From: Burkholderiales bacterium
GTDB lineage: Bacteria; Pseudomonadota; Gammaproteobacteria; Burkholderiales; Burkholderiaceae_C
DNA: 64,000 bases
Assembly: GCA_020354665.1 (NCBI GenBank)
Contig: CP070653.1
Coordinates: 2,485,880 to 2,549,879, forward strand
Reading direction: 5' to 3'
The notes under the pieces are model-generated. The model saw only the letters and a program-made list of their open reading frames with translations, searched no databases and was not told the origin of the DNA. Positions 7,808 to 17,497 of the stretch are shown here, piece by piece. Position numbers and translations under genes: made by a program. Every line of letters starts with the position of its first letter. Position 1 is the stretch's first letter.

Positions 7808-9196
7808 ATGCAAGCCGCAGCATCGATTTTCAAAGCCTATGACATTCGCGGCATCGTCGGACAGACGATCGACGAGGCGTTTGCCGAGCACCTGGGCCGA
7901 GCCTTCGGCACCGAGGCGATCGCCCAAGGCGAGAAGGCGGTGGCGGTCGGACGCGACGGCCGCGTCTCAGGCGCGGGCCTGGTCGCGGCGCTCGGGCGAG
8001 GGCTCGCGTCCACAGGGCTCGACGTCGTCGACCTCGGGCCGGTGACCACGCCGATGCTCTATTACGTCGCGGCGACGCGCGGCCGGCAGGGTTGTCATTC
8101 GGGGATCCAGGTCACCGGCAGCCACAACCCGAAGGAGTACAACGGCTTCAAGATGGTGATGGGTGGCCGCGCGATCTTCGGCGACGACATCCAGCGCCTG
8201 CGCAAGCGCATCGAGGCCGAGGACTACGCGACCGGCAACGGCCGCAGCGGGCGCATGGACGTCCTGGCCGAGTACACGCACCGCATCGTCTCGGACTGCA
8301 AGCTCGCGCGGCCGATGAAGATCGTCGTCGATTCGGGCAACGGCATTTGCGGCGCGTCGGCGCCCGGCATCCTGCGCGCGCTCGGCTGCGACGTGATCGA
8401 CCTGTACAGCCGTGTCGACGGCGAGTTTCCGAACCACCACCCCGACCCGAGCAAGCCCGAGAACCTGGCCGACCTGATCAAGGTCGTGAACGCGACCGAG
8501 GCCGAGCTCGGGCTCGCGTTTGACGGCGACGGTGACCGGCTGGGCGTGATCACGCGCCACGGCCAGAACATCTATCCGGACCGGCAACTGATGCTGTTCG
8601 CGCGCGACGTGCTGTCGCGCCATCCGGGCGCACCGGTGATCTTCGACGTCAAGTGCAGCCAGCGGCTGCCGGTGGCGATCCGCGAAGCGGGCGGCCAGCC
8701 GCTGATGTGGAAGACCGGCCATTCGCTGATCAAGGCCAAGCTGAAGGAAACAAGAGCACCGATCGCTGGCGAGATGAGCGGCCACATCTTCTTCGGCGAG
8801 CGCTGGTACGGCTTCGACGACGCGATGTACACCGCCGGCCGGCTGCTCGAGATCCTGTCGCGCCACGCCGATCCGAGCGCGGTGCTCGAGAGTCTGCCGA
8901 CGAGCCACAGCACGCCCGAACTCAACGTCGCCTGTGCCGAAGGCGAATCGCACGCGCTGGTTGCGCAGTTGCAGGCGCAGGCGCAGTTCCCGGGTGCCGA
9001 GATCTCGACGATCGACGGCTTGCGCGCGGACTACCCCGACGGCTTCGGGTTGATCCGCGCGTCGAACACGACGCCGGTGCTCGTGCTGCGCTTCGAAGGC
9101 CAGACGCAGCAGGCGCTGCACCGCATCGAACGCGATTTCATGGCTGCGCTGCGGGCGGTCAAGCCCGATGCGAAGATCATGGCCTCGGCGCACTGA
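7808..9196 (+). CDS. algC: Phosphomannomutase/phosphoglucomutase
   Basis: 462 aa alpha-D-phosphohexomutase interconverting hexose 1- and 6-phosphates for LPS and exopolysaccharide precursors. Active-site phosphoserine motif TGSHNP with Ser105, metal loop DGDGDR at 239-244, sugar-binding GEMSGHIFF near 325, and phosphate-binding RASNTTPVLVLRFEG near the C-terminus. ATG at 7808 is chosen for its AGGAG at 6-nt spacing; an in-frame ATG at 7790 without Shine-Dalgarno is less likely. Followed after 10 bases by the heptosyltransferase and then waaA, giving an LPS-core operon. Confidence 0.93.
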   Translation: MQAAASIFKAYDIRGIVGQTIDEAFAEHLGRAFGTEAIAQGEKAVAVGRDGRVSGAGLVAALGRGLASTGLDVVDLGPVTTPMLYYVAATRGRQGCHSGIQVTGSHNPKEYNGFKMVMGGRAIFGDDIQRLRKRIEAEDYATGNGRSGRMDVLAEYTHRIVSDCKLARPMKIVVDSGNGICGASAPGILRALGCDVIDLYSRVDGEFPNHHPDPSKPENLADLIKVVNATEAELGLAFDGDGDRLGVITRHGQNIYPDRQLMLFARDVLSRHPGAPVIFDVKCSQRLPVAIREAGGQPLMWKTGHSLIKAKLKETRAPIAGEMSGHIFFGERWYGFDDAMYTAGRLLEILSRHADPSAVLESLPTSHSTPELNVACAEGESHALVAQLQAQAQFPGAEISTIDGLRADYPDGFGLIRASNTTPVLVLRFEGQTQQALHRIERDFMAALRAVKPDAKIMASAH

Positions 9197-9206
9197 GCAG
9201 GCAAAG

Positions 9207-10286
9207 ATGGGCGCCAGCGGTGACCGGCCGGCGGGACCCGAGCTGCGGGTGCTCATCTTCGCGATCGGATCGCTCGGCGAGATGGTCGATGAGATCGCGG
9301 TGCTCCACGATATCCGCTCGGCATTCCCGCAGGCCGTGGTCGATTGGGCGGTCGAGCCGGCGATGGCCACGCTGCTCAAGCGCGTCGACGGCTCGGGCGA
9401 CATCCTCGAGTGCCCCCTCTCGGCATGGCGGCTCTGGGGCGCCAGTCGCGCGCAACGCGACATGAAGGCGTTCGTCGCGCGGATGCAGAAGCGCCGCTAC
9501 GACGCCGTGATCGACTTGTACGGGGACGTGCGCTCGGCATGGTTCGCGTCGAAGGCGAAGGGCCGGCATTTCGGCCCTGTTGAGGGACCCGATGGCACAA
9601 GCCGGCCGCTGCTGGCGCGGTTGCTGGCCGACAAAACGATCGCGCTCGGTTCGGGAGGGCCGGCCGCCGACCGGCCGCGACAGCTGGTCGCACGCGCGCT
9701 GGGCTACGAAGTCGAAGGCCCTCCGCGGTACAGCTTGCGTCCGCGCGTTGTTCCGCTGGCCAAGCAGGCGGTCGCGTTTGTCCACGGCGCCGAGCACGAA
9801 ATCGATCTGTGGCCCGAGACACGCTGGGTCACGCTGGGACGCCGGTTGGTCGAGCAGGGTTGGGACGTGATGCTGCTGCAGATGGACGAGGCCGAGTTCG
9901 TGCGCGCCGAGCGTCTGGCCGCGGCGATCGATTCGCAGATCACCGCGTTCCGGCACGAAGTGCTCAAGGGCGGGCCGGTGGTTCAGGTGTGGCCCGCGAT
10001 GTCCACCGGCATGCTGGTCGACCGGATCGCCGCCTGCCACGCGGTGATCGGCATCGACAGCGGTCCGAGCCATCTTGCCGCTGCGCTCGACATTCCGCAC
10101 GTGCGCATCCACAACCGCCCGGTCGGCGCGGCGCTGGCCGCGAGCCTGGCGCAGCACCATGCTGTCATTGGCGGCGACTCGCCGCCATCGGTCGATGCAG
10201 TGTGGGCATGCTGGCGGCAGATCGAGCGTTTCGCCCGTGCACGCGCCCTCGCCGCGCAAGCACATACGCGCGCCCGGGGCGCGTGA
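9207..10286 (+). CDS. waaC: Glycosyltransferase family 9, heptosyltransferase (WaaC-like, divergent active site)
   Basis: 359 aa. GT9 enzymes add L,D-heptose from ADP-heptose to the LPS inner core on the cytoplasmic face. Support: N-terminal Rossmann start LRVLIFAIGSLGE, AEHEIDLWPETRWVTLGRRL in the middle, and the C-terminal nucleotide-binding AVIGIDSGPSHLAAALDIP. Position between algC and waaA fits WaaC. Odd: the family motif SLGDxxHTLP reads SLGEMVDEIA, so the usual catalytic Asp is Glu and the His is Asp; the final T-x-P-x-x-TG loop is also unrecognisable. It could be a heptosyltransferase with altered chemistry or a different GT9. Start ATG 9207 is 10 bases after algC. Confidence 0.75.
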   Translation: MGASGDRPAGPELRVLIFAIGSLGEMVDEIAVLHDIRSAFPQAVVDWAVEPAMATLLKRVDGSGDILECPLSAWRLWGASRAQRDMKAFVARMQKRRYDAVIDLYGDVRSAWFASKAKGRHFGPVEGPDGTSRPLLARLLADKTIALGSGGPAADRPRQLVARALGYEVEGPPRYSLRPRVVPLAKQAVAFVHGAEHEIDLWPETRWVTLGRRLVEQGWDVMLLQMDEAEFVRAERLAAAIDSQITAFRHEVLKGGPVVQVWPAMSTGMLVDRIAACHAVIGIDSGPSHLAAALDIPHVRIHNRPVGAALAASLAQHHAVIGGDSPPSVDAVWACWRQIERFARARALAAQAHTRARGA

Positions 10287-10287
10287 C

Positions 10288-11583
10288 GTGCGCGGCGCGC
10301 TGGCAGGCCTTACCGCGCGGGCGGCGTATTCGCTCGGCTTGCGACTGCTGTTGCCCGCTTACCTGCTGCGGCTTTGGCTGCGCGGCAGGCGAGAGCCACT
10401 GTACCGGCAGGCGATCGCCGAGCGCCTCGGCCGCTACGGCGACGCGCCGACGCCTGAGCCCGGGGCGGTGTGGGTCCACGCCGTGTCGCTTGGTGAGACC
10501 CGGGCGGCCGCGTCGCTGGTCGACGCGCTGCGCTCCCAACGGCCCCAGCTGCGGCTGCTCCTCACCCATGGCACGGCCACCGGACGCGAGGCGGGCGCCG
10601 CGCTGCTCAAGCCCGGCGACGCGCAGGTTTGGTTGCCGTTCGACACGCCGGGAGCGGTGAGGCGCTTCCTGGCGCGGTTCCGGCCGCGCGTGGGCGTGCT
10701 GATGGAAACCGAGGTCTGGCCCAACCTGCTGCACGCCGCTCACGCGAGCGGGGTGCCGATGGTGCTCGCCAACGCGCGGCTGAGCGAGAAGAGCCTGCGC
10801 CAGTCGCTGCGCTTCGATGCGTTGCTGCGGCCGGCGGCTCAGTGCGTCACGCTGGCGCTGGCACAGACGCAGGGCGATGCGGCTCGGCTGCGCGAAGCCG
10901 GTGCGCCGCGCGTCCAGGTCGTCGGCAACCTCAAGTTCGACGTGGCGCCCAGTTCGGCGCTGATCGAGCGCGGCCGCGCGTGGCACGCTGCACTCGGCCG
11001 CCCGGTCGTGCTCGCCGCGAGCACGCGCGAGGGCGAGGAGACGCCGCTGCTCGATGCCTGGCTCGAACAGCCCGTGCCCCGGCCGCTGCTGTTGCTGGTG
11101 CCGCGCCACCCGCAGCGATTCGACGAGGTCGCCGCGATGGTTGACGCAAAGGGGCTGACCCTGGCTCGACGCAGCAGCTTTGTCGGCGCGCCCGGGGGTG
11201 CGGCGGCGCTCGTCGACGTGTGGCTCGGCGACACCATCGGCGAGATGCCGCTGTATTACGGCCTGGCAGACGTGGCCCTGCTAGGCGGCAGCTTTGCGCC
11301 GTTGGGCGGGCAGAACCTGATCGAAGCAGCGGCCTGCGGTTGCCCCCTGGTGATGGGGCCACACACCTTCAACTTCGCCGAAGCGGCCGCACTGTCGATC
11401 GCTGCCGGCGCAGCGGCGCGCGTAACGTCGATCGCCGAGGGCGTGCGGCAAGGTGTTGCGCTGCTCGGCACGCCCGCACGCGATGCCATGGCACAGGCCG
11501 CGCTGACGTTCGCTGCGCAGCACCGAGGAGCCGCCGAGCGCATGGCCGATCGCCTCGTCGATCTCGCAATCGGGCACGCCTGA
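10288..11583 (+). CDS. waaA: 3-deoxy-D-manno-octulosonic acid (Kdo) transferase WaaA
   Basis: 431 aa. Transfers Kdo from CMP-Kdo to lipid IVA at the inner membrane. N-terminal membrane anchor YSLGLRLLLPAYLLRLWLRG, the conserved WVHAVSLGET, LMETEVWPNLL, VVGNLKFD and C-terminal LLGGSFAPLGGQNLIEAAACG motifs are all present. GTG start at 10288, one base after the heptosyltransferase stop codon, gives the family's usual length; no ATG is available there. The gene ends about 90 bases before the convergent hppA stop. Confidence 0.94.
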   Translation: MRGALAGLTARAAYSLGLRLLLPAYLLRLWLRGRREPLYRQAIAERLGRYGDAPTPEPGAVWVHAVSLGETRAAASLVDALRSQRPQLRLLLTHGTATGREAGAALLKPGDAQVWLPFDTPGAVRRFLARFRPRVGVLMETEVWPNLLHAAHASGVPMVLANARLSEKSLRQSLRFDALLRPAAQCVTLALAQTQGDAARLREAGAPRVQVVGNLKFDVAPSSALIERGRAWHAALGRPVVLAASTREGEETPLLDAWLEQPVPRPLLLLVPRHPQRFDEVAAMVDAKGLTLARRSSFVGAPGGAAALVDVWLGDTIGEMPLYYGLADVALLGGSFAPLGGQNLIEAAACGCPLVMGPHTFNFAEAAALSIAAGAAARVTSIAEGVRQGVALLGTPARDAMAQAALTFAAQHRGAAERMADRLVDLAIGHA

Positions 11584-11669
11584 GCGGCGACCGCCGTCGC
11601 AAACGCAATCAAGACGCGGGCCGGATCGCGGGGACGATCCGGCCTCTGATCGCGCGGTTCGACGTGAAG

Positions 11670-13868
11670 CTAGCGGACCGTGATGACGCTGCGCTGAGCG
11701 CCCGCATCGCCGCCCACCGTTGCAGCGACCGCCGCCTGCTTGCCGATGTTGGTGGCGGCCGGTGCGCTGACCGCCGTCGTGGCCGCATGCGAAGAGGCTG
11801 CGCTCGGTGCCATGCTGGCCGGCAGCAGGGGCACGATCAGCAGCGCGACGATGTTGATGATCTTGATCAGCGGGTTGACCGCGGGTCCGGCGGTGTCCTT
11901 GTACGGATCACCGACGGTGTCGCCCGTGACCGCTGCCTTGTGCGCTTCGCTGCCCTTGCCGCCGAGGTTGCCATCCTCGATGTACTTTTTGGCGTTGTCC
12001 CACGCGCCACCGCCGGTGCACATCGAGATCGCGACGAACAGGCCGGTGACGATCGTTCCCATCAGCAGGCCGCCAAGCGCCTCGGCGCCAAGCACGAGAC
12101 CGACGACGATCGGCACGACCACCGGCAGCAGCGACGGAATCATCATCTCCTTGATCGCTGCGGCGGTCAGCATATCCACCGCGCGGCCGTACTCGGGCTT
12201 GGCGGTGCCCTCCATGATGCCCTTGATCTCGCGGAACTGACGGCGGACTTCCTCGACCACCGAGCCGGCCGCACGGCCGACCGCCTCCATTGCCATCGAT
12301 CCGAACAAGTAGGGGATCAGGCCGCCGATGAACAGGCCGATGATGATGTTCGGATTGGACAGATCGAAGCTGGCGAGGATCCCGCGCGACTCGAGCGAAT
12401 GCGTGTAGTCGGCGAACAGCACCAGCGCCGCCAGGCCGGCCGAGCCAATCGCATACCCCTTGGTGACTGCCTTGGTCGTGTTGCCCACTGCATCGAGCGG
12501 GTCGGTGATGTCGCGCACGCTGTCCGGCAACTCCGCCATTTCGGCGATGCCGCCGGCGTTGTCGGTGATGGGACCGTAGGCATCGAGCGCGACGATGATG
12601 CCGGCCATGCTGAGCATCGACGTGGCTGCCACCGCGATGCCGAACAGCCCGGCGAGCCAGTACGAGACCAGGATCGCGATGCACACGAAGAGCACCGGCC
12701 AGGCAGTGGACTTCATGCTGACGCCGATGCCGGCGATGATGTTGGTCGCGTGGCCGGTGGTCGAGGCCTGCGCGATATGCCGCACCGGGCTGAATTGGGT
12801 GCCGGTGTAGTACTCGGTGATCCACACCATGCCGGCGGTCAGCACCAGCCCGACGACGCAGGCGCCCCAAAGGCGCACGTGCGTGTTGGGGCCGAGCGCG
12901 TCGCTCGGCATGATCCACACGGTGACGAGATAGAACCCGATCGCCGAAAGCACCCCGGCAACGATCAGGCCCCGGTAGAGGGCGGGCATCACGTTCTTCA
13001 TGCCGGGCGAGGCCTTCACCGCGCTGGCGCCGATGATCGACGCGAGGATCGAAAAGCCGCCGAGCGCGAGCGGATACAGCGCCGCGTTGAGCGGCGCGGC
13101 CGCGATCATCAGCGCGCCGAGCGTCATCGTCGCGATCAACGTGACGGCGTAGGTTTCGAACAGGTCGGCGGCCATGCCGGCACAGTCGCCGACGTTGTCG
13201 CCGACGTTGTCGGCGATCACCGCCGGGTTGCGCGGGTCGTCCTCGGGAATGCCGGCTTCGACCTTGCCCACCAGGTCGGCGCCGACATCGGCGCCTTTGG
13301 TGAAGATGCCGCCGCCCAGCCGCGCGAAGATCGAGATCAGCGACGAGCCGAATGCCAATCCCAGCAATGGCTTGAGCAGGTGTGCCAGGCTCTTGTCCGG
13401 CGTCATCTGGCCCAGTCCGGTGACGAACCAGAAGAACGCGGTCACGCCGAGCAGCCCGAGGCCGACCACCAGCATGCCGGTGATCGCGCCGCCCTTGAAG
13501 GCGACGTTGAGCGCCGGCACGATGCCCTGCGTCGCTGCCTGCGCGGTGCGCACGTTGGCGCGCACCGAGATGTTCATGCCGATGAAACCGCAGGCACCCG
13601 ACAGTACCGCACCAAGCACGAAGCCCACCGCGGTGGTGCCGTCGAGGAACACCGCGATCAGGATCGTCAGGACGACACCGACCATCGCGATCGTCTTGTA
13701 CTGGCGTGCCAGATAAGCTGCGGCGCCCTGCTGGATGGCGCCGGAGATCTCCTGCATGCGCGGGTTGCCGGCGTCCTGGCGCAGGATCCACGCCCGCTGC
13801 ATGAAGCCATAGATGACCGCGGCCAGGCCGCAGGCCAGCGCAAATGAAAGCGCCATCGTGGTGGACAT
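11670..13868 (-). CDS. hppA: Membrane-bound proton-translocating pyrophosphatase, K+-independent type
   Basis: 732 aa, about 16 membrane helices. Couples PPi hydrolysis to proton pumping. Acidic catalytic motifs: [39 protein letters not shown] and, near the C-terminus, [18 protein letters not shown]. The subtype residue is visible: [16 protein letters not shown] has Lys where K+-dependent enzymes have Ala, so this is the K+-independent H+-PPase by established family rules. Start ATG 13868 is preceded by AGGAAGGAG at 8-nt spacing. The C-terminal tail after [14 protein letters not shown] is low complexity. Divergent from the soluble pyrophosphatase gene across about 180 bases. Confidence 0.96.
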   Translation of the reverse strand: MSTTMALSFALACGLAAVIYGFMQRAWILRQDAGNPRMQEISGAIQQGAAAYLARQYKTIAMVGVVLTILIAVFLDGTTAVGFVLGAVLSGACGFIGMNISVRANVRTAQAATQGIVPALNVAFKGGAITGMLVVGLGLLGVTAFFWFVTGLGQMTPDKSLAHLLKPLLGLAFGSSLISIFARLGGGIFTKGADVGADLVGKVEAGIPEDDPRNPAVIADNVGDNVGDCAGMAADLFETYAVTLIATMTLGALMIAAAPLNAALYPLALGGFSILASIIGASAVKASPGMKNVMPALYRGLIVAGVLSAIGFYLVTVWIMPSDALGPNTHVRLWGACVVGLVLTAGMVWITEYYTGTQFSPVRHIAQASTTGHATNIIAGIGVSMKSTAWPVLFVCIAILVSYWLAGLFGIAVAATSMLSMAGIIVALDAYGPITDNAGGIAEMAELPDSVRDITDPLDAVGNTTKAVTKGYAIGSAGLAALVLFADYTHSLESRGILASFDLSNPNIIIGLFIGGLIPYLFGSMAMEAVGRAAGSVVEEVRRQFREIKGIMEGTAKPEYGRAVDMLTAAAIKEMMIPSLLPVVVPIVVGLVLGAEALGGLLMGTIVTGLFVAISMCTGGGAWDNAKKYIEDGNLGGKGSEAHKAAVTGDTVGDPYKDTAGPAVNPLIKIINIVALLIVPLLPASMAPSAASSHAATTAVSAPAATNIGKQAAVAATVGGDAGAQRSVITVR

Positions 13869-14009
13869 CGGACTCGCTCCTTCCTCGCTCGAAATCGTTT
13901 GGCTTTGTGGCACCGACCGGATGAACTCACCCCGGGCGCCAACGGTCGGCCGGGGCCGGGCGGACCGACGCGCATGCTACCAGCGTCAGGGCGGCGCAAG
14001 GCCGGTCAG

Positions 14010-14015
14010 TAGAAT
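14010..14015 (+). promoter_or_regulatory. Possible -10 box of ppa
   Basis: TAGAAT about 30 bases upstream of the proposed ppa start. No clear -35. The divergent hppA promoter must lie in the same interval. Confidence 0.3.
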
Positions 14016-14044
14016 CCCGTGCATCCTTCATTCGAGCGGCTGCC

Positions 14045-14590
14045 CTGAGCCTGCACAACGTGACGCCCGGGTCGCGGGCCCCCTACGAGTTCAACGTCAT
14101 CGTCGAAATTCCGATGAACTCGGACCCGATCAAATACGAGGTCGACGAGGAGTCCGGAGCACTGTTTGTCGATCGGTTCATGGCAACGTCGATGCACTAC
14201 CCGTGCAATTACGGCTACATCCCGCAGACGCTGGCCGCAGACGGCGACCCGGTGGACGTGCTGGTGATCACACCCGTGCCGCTGATCTCGGGCGTGGTCG
14301 TGACGTGTCGCCCGCTCGGGTTGCTCAAGATGGATGACGAGGCGGGCGGCGACAACAAGCTGCTCGCGGTACCGATCGATCGGATCCTTTCGATCTACAC
14401 GCAGTGGACGAAGCCCGAAGACCTCAACCCGATGCGTCTGAAGACGATCCAGCACTTCTTCGAACACTACAAGGACCTCGAAGAGGGCAAGTGGGTCCGG
14501 ATTGTCGGATGGGACGGTCCCGAGGCGGCGCGGGCCGAGGTGGCCGGGGGCATCTCCAACTGGCGCCGGTCGCACGGGTTGGCGAGTTGA
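14045..14590 (+). CDS. ppa: Soluble inorganic pyrophosphatase (family I)
   Basis: Cytoplasmic Mg-dependent hydrolase of PPi. Family signature: EIPMNSDPIKYEVDEESG, CNYGYIPQT, DGDPVDVLVI (metal-binding Asp cluster) and the closing KTIQHFFEHYKDLEEGKWV. Start: there is no ATG. Reading from CTG 14045 gives LSLHNVTPGS, which fits the N-terminus I recall for close relatives if the CTG is read as Met; the alternative is GTG 14060, five codons later (176 aa). No strong Shine-Dalgarno precedes either. Lies head-to-head with hppA, so two different PPi-removing enzymes share one control region. Confidence 0.9.
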   Translation: MSLHNVTPGSRAPYEFNVIVEIPMNSDPIKYEVDEESGALFVDRFMATSMHYPCNYGYIPQTLAADGDPVDVLVITPVPLISGVVVTCRPLGLLKMDDEAGGDNKLLAVPIDRILSIYTQWTKPEDLNPMRLKTIQHFFEHYKDLEEGKWVRIVGWDGPEAARAEVAGGISNWRRSHGLAS

Positions 14591-14696
14591 TTCGCCGCCG
14601 GCTGCGCCGAATCGGGCTGCGCGGAGGCCCGTCGCGCGGAACCCGCGCTGCCTTGCGCGCATCTATCCCAGTTCGCTACTTGTGAGATGTTCGCGT

Positions 14697-17468
14697 ATGT
14701 CTGTTGACCTTGCCCGCTTCGCCCGGCATCTGGTATTCGCGCTCGCAGCGACGCTGTTGCTGCCACTGGCTGCCGCGCGGTCCGGTGAGGCCAGTCCGGT
14801 GCCGTTGCCGGCGGGTGTGCAGGCCGTGCAGCAGGTCGAGGGCATCGCCGAGTACAGGTTGAAGAACGGCTTGCAGGTGTTGCTCGTGGCCGACGACGGC
14901 AAGCCGACGACGACGGTCAACCTGACGTACCGCGTCGGCTCGCGGCACGAGAACTACGGTGAGACGGGCATGGCGCACCTGCTCGAACACCTGATGTTCA
15001 AGGGGTCGAAGCGCTTTCCGAAGCCCTGGGCCGAATTCACCAAACGGGGGCTGGCCGCCAATGGCACGACGAGCTTCGATCGGACCAACTACTTCGCAAG
15101 CTTCTCGCGCAACGACGACAACCTGCGCTGGTACCTCGCGTGGCAGGCCGACGCGATGGTCAACAGCTACATCGCGAAGAAGGACCTCGACTCCGAAATG
15201 ACGGTCGTGCGCAACGAGATGGAAAGCGGCGAGAACGACCCGAGTCGCGTCCTGCTGCAGCGCTCGCTCGCGCTGATGTTCGACTGGCACAACTACGGCA
15301 AGCCAACGATCGGGGCGCGCAGCGACGTCGAGAACGTCGACATTGCGCGGCTTCAGGCGTTCTACCGCCGCTACTACCAGCCTGACAACGCAACCTTGAT
15401 CGTCTCCGGGCAATTCGACGCGGCGCTGACGTTGCAGTGGATCGCTCAATCGTTTGGCCCGATCCCCAAGCCGGTGCGGACGCTGCCGGCCCAATACACG
15501 CTGGAAACCGCACAGGACGGCGAGCGCAGCTTCACGCTGCAGCGCACCGGCGGCGCGCCGATGGTGCTCGCGGCCTATCACATGCCGCCTGCGGCCCACC
15601 CGCAGCATGCGGCCGCCGAGGCGCTCGCGTTGATCCTCGCCGACGAGCCATCGGGGCGGCTGCACCGTCGGCTCGTTCGGGAGCAGCTCGTCGCGGACGT
15701 CTGGGGATTCGCGTGGGATCTGGCCGAGCCCGGCGTGGCGATGTTCGGCGCGCAGCTCGCCCCTGGCCAGGACGGCGAGCGGGCGAGCCGCGAGCTGGTG
15801 GCCACGATCGAGTCGTTTGCTGCGGAACCGGTCACGGCCGAGGAACTCGCGCGCGCGAAGGCGAAGTGGCTGAAGGCGTGGAACCTGCAGTTCAGCGACG
15901 CGCAGCGCGTCGGCGTGGCGCTGTCCGACGCGGTCGCGCAGGGCGACTGGCGGCTTTTCTTCCTGCAGCGCGACCGTGTCAGGGCGCTGAGCGTCGACGA
16001 CGTGCAGCGAATGGCAGAGCAGCGGCTGCTGCCGAGCAACCGGACACTCGGACGCTACCTACCGACCGATCATCCGGTGCGTGCACCTGCGCCTGAGCGT
16101 GTGGACGTGGCGCAGCAGATGTCGACGTTCCAGCCGCGCAAAGCGATGGCTGCCACCGAGGCCTTCGTTGCGACGCCGTCCAACATCGACGCGCGGACGC
16201 AGCGTTTTCGGATCAGTGACGGTGCGGGCGGTGGCCTGAGGGCGGCGTTGCTGCCCAAGCCCACGCGCGGCGGCACGGTACATGCCCGGCTCGAGCTGCG
16301 ATTCGGTGACGAGAAGTCGCTTGCCGGTGAAGTGGCCACGGCCGACCTGATGGGTGCGTTGCTCGACAAGGGCAGTCGTCGCCTCAGTCGACAGCAGATC
16401 CAGGACCGCCTCGACGAGCTGCAGAGCGTGGTGTCGATCGGCGCCGGGACCGACCGCGTGTCGGTGGGCATCACGAGCGTTCGCGACTCGCTGCCGGCGG
16501 TCATCGAGCTGGTGGGCGAGCTGTTGCGCGAGCCGGCGTTCGCGGACGACGTGCTCGAGGAAGTGCGCCGGCAAGCGCTCGCCGGCGTCGAGTCGAACCG
16601 CCACGAGCCCGAGGCCGTCGCGGAGAATGCGCTGGCGAGGCAGGGCAATCCATACCCGCGCGGCGATCCGCGCCATGCGCGGCGCTTCGAGGAGATCGCC
16701 GCCGACCTGCAGGCGGTCACCGCCGAGCGCCTGCGCAATTTCCATCGCCGCTTCGTCGGCGCGTCGAATGCGCAGTTCGCGGCGGTGGGCGAAATGGACG
16801 AAGCCGCAGTGCGCGCAGCGCTTCAGAAGGCATTCGGGGGGTGGGCCAGCGGGTCTGCCTACACGCGGATTCCCGAGCCGCTGGTCCAGGTGAGCGGCGA
16901 GCGAATGATTCTGCAGACGCCCGACAAGGCCAACGCAGTGCTGGTGATGCGCCAGCCGGTCCCGCTCACCGACACGGATGCGGACTACCCGGCGTTCACG
17001 ATGGCCAACTGGTTGCTCGGCGGCTCGGGCGGTGATTCGCGCCTGTGGAAGAGGATCCGCGAGCAGGAGGGCCTGTCCTACAGCATCCAGAGCTGGGTGG
17101 GGTGGAACAGCTTCGAGGCAAATTCGCCATGGAACGTGTGGGGCATCTTCGCGCCGCAGAATCGAGCCCGAATCGAAGCGGCCCTGGCCGGCGAGATCGA
17201 ACGTGCGCTCAAGGAGGGGTTCACGCAGGACGAGCTCGCTGCCGGCATCAAGGGCCTGCTCGCCTTCCGTCGACTCTCGCGCGCCCAGGACGCACGCCTT
17301 GCCGCGGCGCTTGCGGCGAACCTCGAACTCGACCGCACGTTTGCGGTCGCGCAGCGGGTCGACGAGGCGATTGCGCGGCTCACGCTGGACGAAGTCAACG
17401 CCGCGCTGCGTCGCTACCTTCAGCCCGGCCGGTTCGTCAGCGTGCTTGCGGGCGACTTCCGCGACTGA
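14697..17468 (+). CDS. Exported M16 (pitrilysin-type) zinc peptidase, two-domain
   Basis: 923 aa with a signal peptide (LVFALAATLLLPLAAARSGEA), so periplasmic. First M16 domain carries the inverted zinc motif HLLEH at 94-98 with the distal Glu in VVRNEMESGEN; the second half (from about residue 500) is the inactive M16 repeat, as is normal, including GGSGGDSRLWKRIREQEGLSYS. Likely degrades peptides or processes exported proteins; the substrate is unknown. ATG 14697 is chosen for the signal peptide. Ends convergent with the GNAT-like gene. Confidence 0.88.
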   Translation: MSVDLARFARHLVFALAATLLLPLAAARSGEASPVPLPAGVQAVQQVEGIAEYRLKNGLQVLLVADDGKPTTTVNLTYRVGSRHENYGETGMAHLLEHLMFKGSKRFPKPWAEFTKRGLAANGTTSFDRTNYFASFSRNDDNLRWYLAWQADAMVNSYIAKKDLDSEMTVVRNEMESGENDPSRVLLQRSLALMFDWHNYGKPTIGARSDVENVDIARLQAFYRRYYQPDNATLIVSGQFDAALTLQWIAQSFGPIPKPVRTLPAQYTLETAQDGERSFTLQRTGGAPMVLAAYHMPPAAHPQHAAAEALALILADEPSGRLHRRLVREQLVADVWGFAWDLAEPGVAMFGAQLAPGQDGERASRELVATIESFAAEPVTAEELARAKAKWLKAWNLQFSDAQRVGVALSDAVAQGDWRLFFLQRDRVRALSVDDVQRMAEQRLLPSNRTLGRYLPTDHPVRAPAPERVDVAQQMSTFQPRKAMAATEAFVATPSNIDARTQRFRISDGAGGGLRAALLPKPTRGGTVHARLELRFGDEKSLAGEVATADLMGALLDKGSRRLSRQQIQDRLDELQSVVSIGAGTDRVSVGITSVRDSLPAVIELVGELLREPAFADDVLEEVRRQALAGVESNRHEPEAVAENALARQGNPYPRGDPRHARRFEEIAADLQAVTAERLRNFHRRFVGASNAQFAAVGEMDEAAVRAALQKAFGGWASGSAYTRIPEPLVQVSGERMILQTPDKANAVLVMRQPVPLTDTDADYPAFTMANWLLGGSGGDSRLWKRIREQEGLSYSIQSWVGWNSFEANSPWNVWGIFAPQNRARIEAALAGEIERALKEGFTQDELAAGIKGLLAFRRLSRAQDARLAAALAANLELDRTFAVAQRVDEAIARLTLDEVNAALRRYLQPGRFVSVLAGDFRD

Positions 17469-17473
17469 GGAGG

Positions 17474-17494
17474 CGGCCCCGCCCCGCGGCGGGC
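17474..17494. terminator. GC hairpin between convergent genes
   Basis: GGCCCCGCC (474-482) pairs with GGCGGGCC (487-494) with one bulged C, in the 29-base gap between the M16 peptidase and the minus-strand DUF482 gene. No T-run on the plus side; a bidirectional terminator is possible. Confidence 0.35.
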
Positions 17495-17497
17495 CCT

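Noticed and set aside
11220-13847. Plus-strand open frame of 875 codons opposite hppA
   Set aside because: Antisense shadow of the proton pyrophosphatase and the end of waaA; no domain pattern, low-complexity Arg/His/Asp content.
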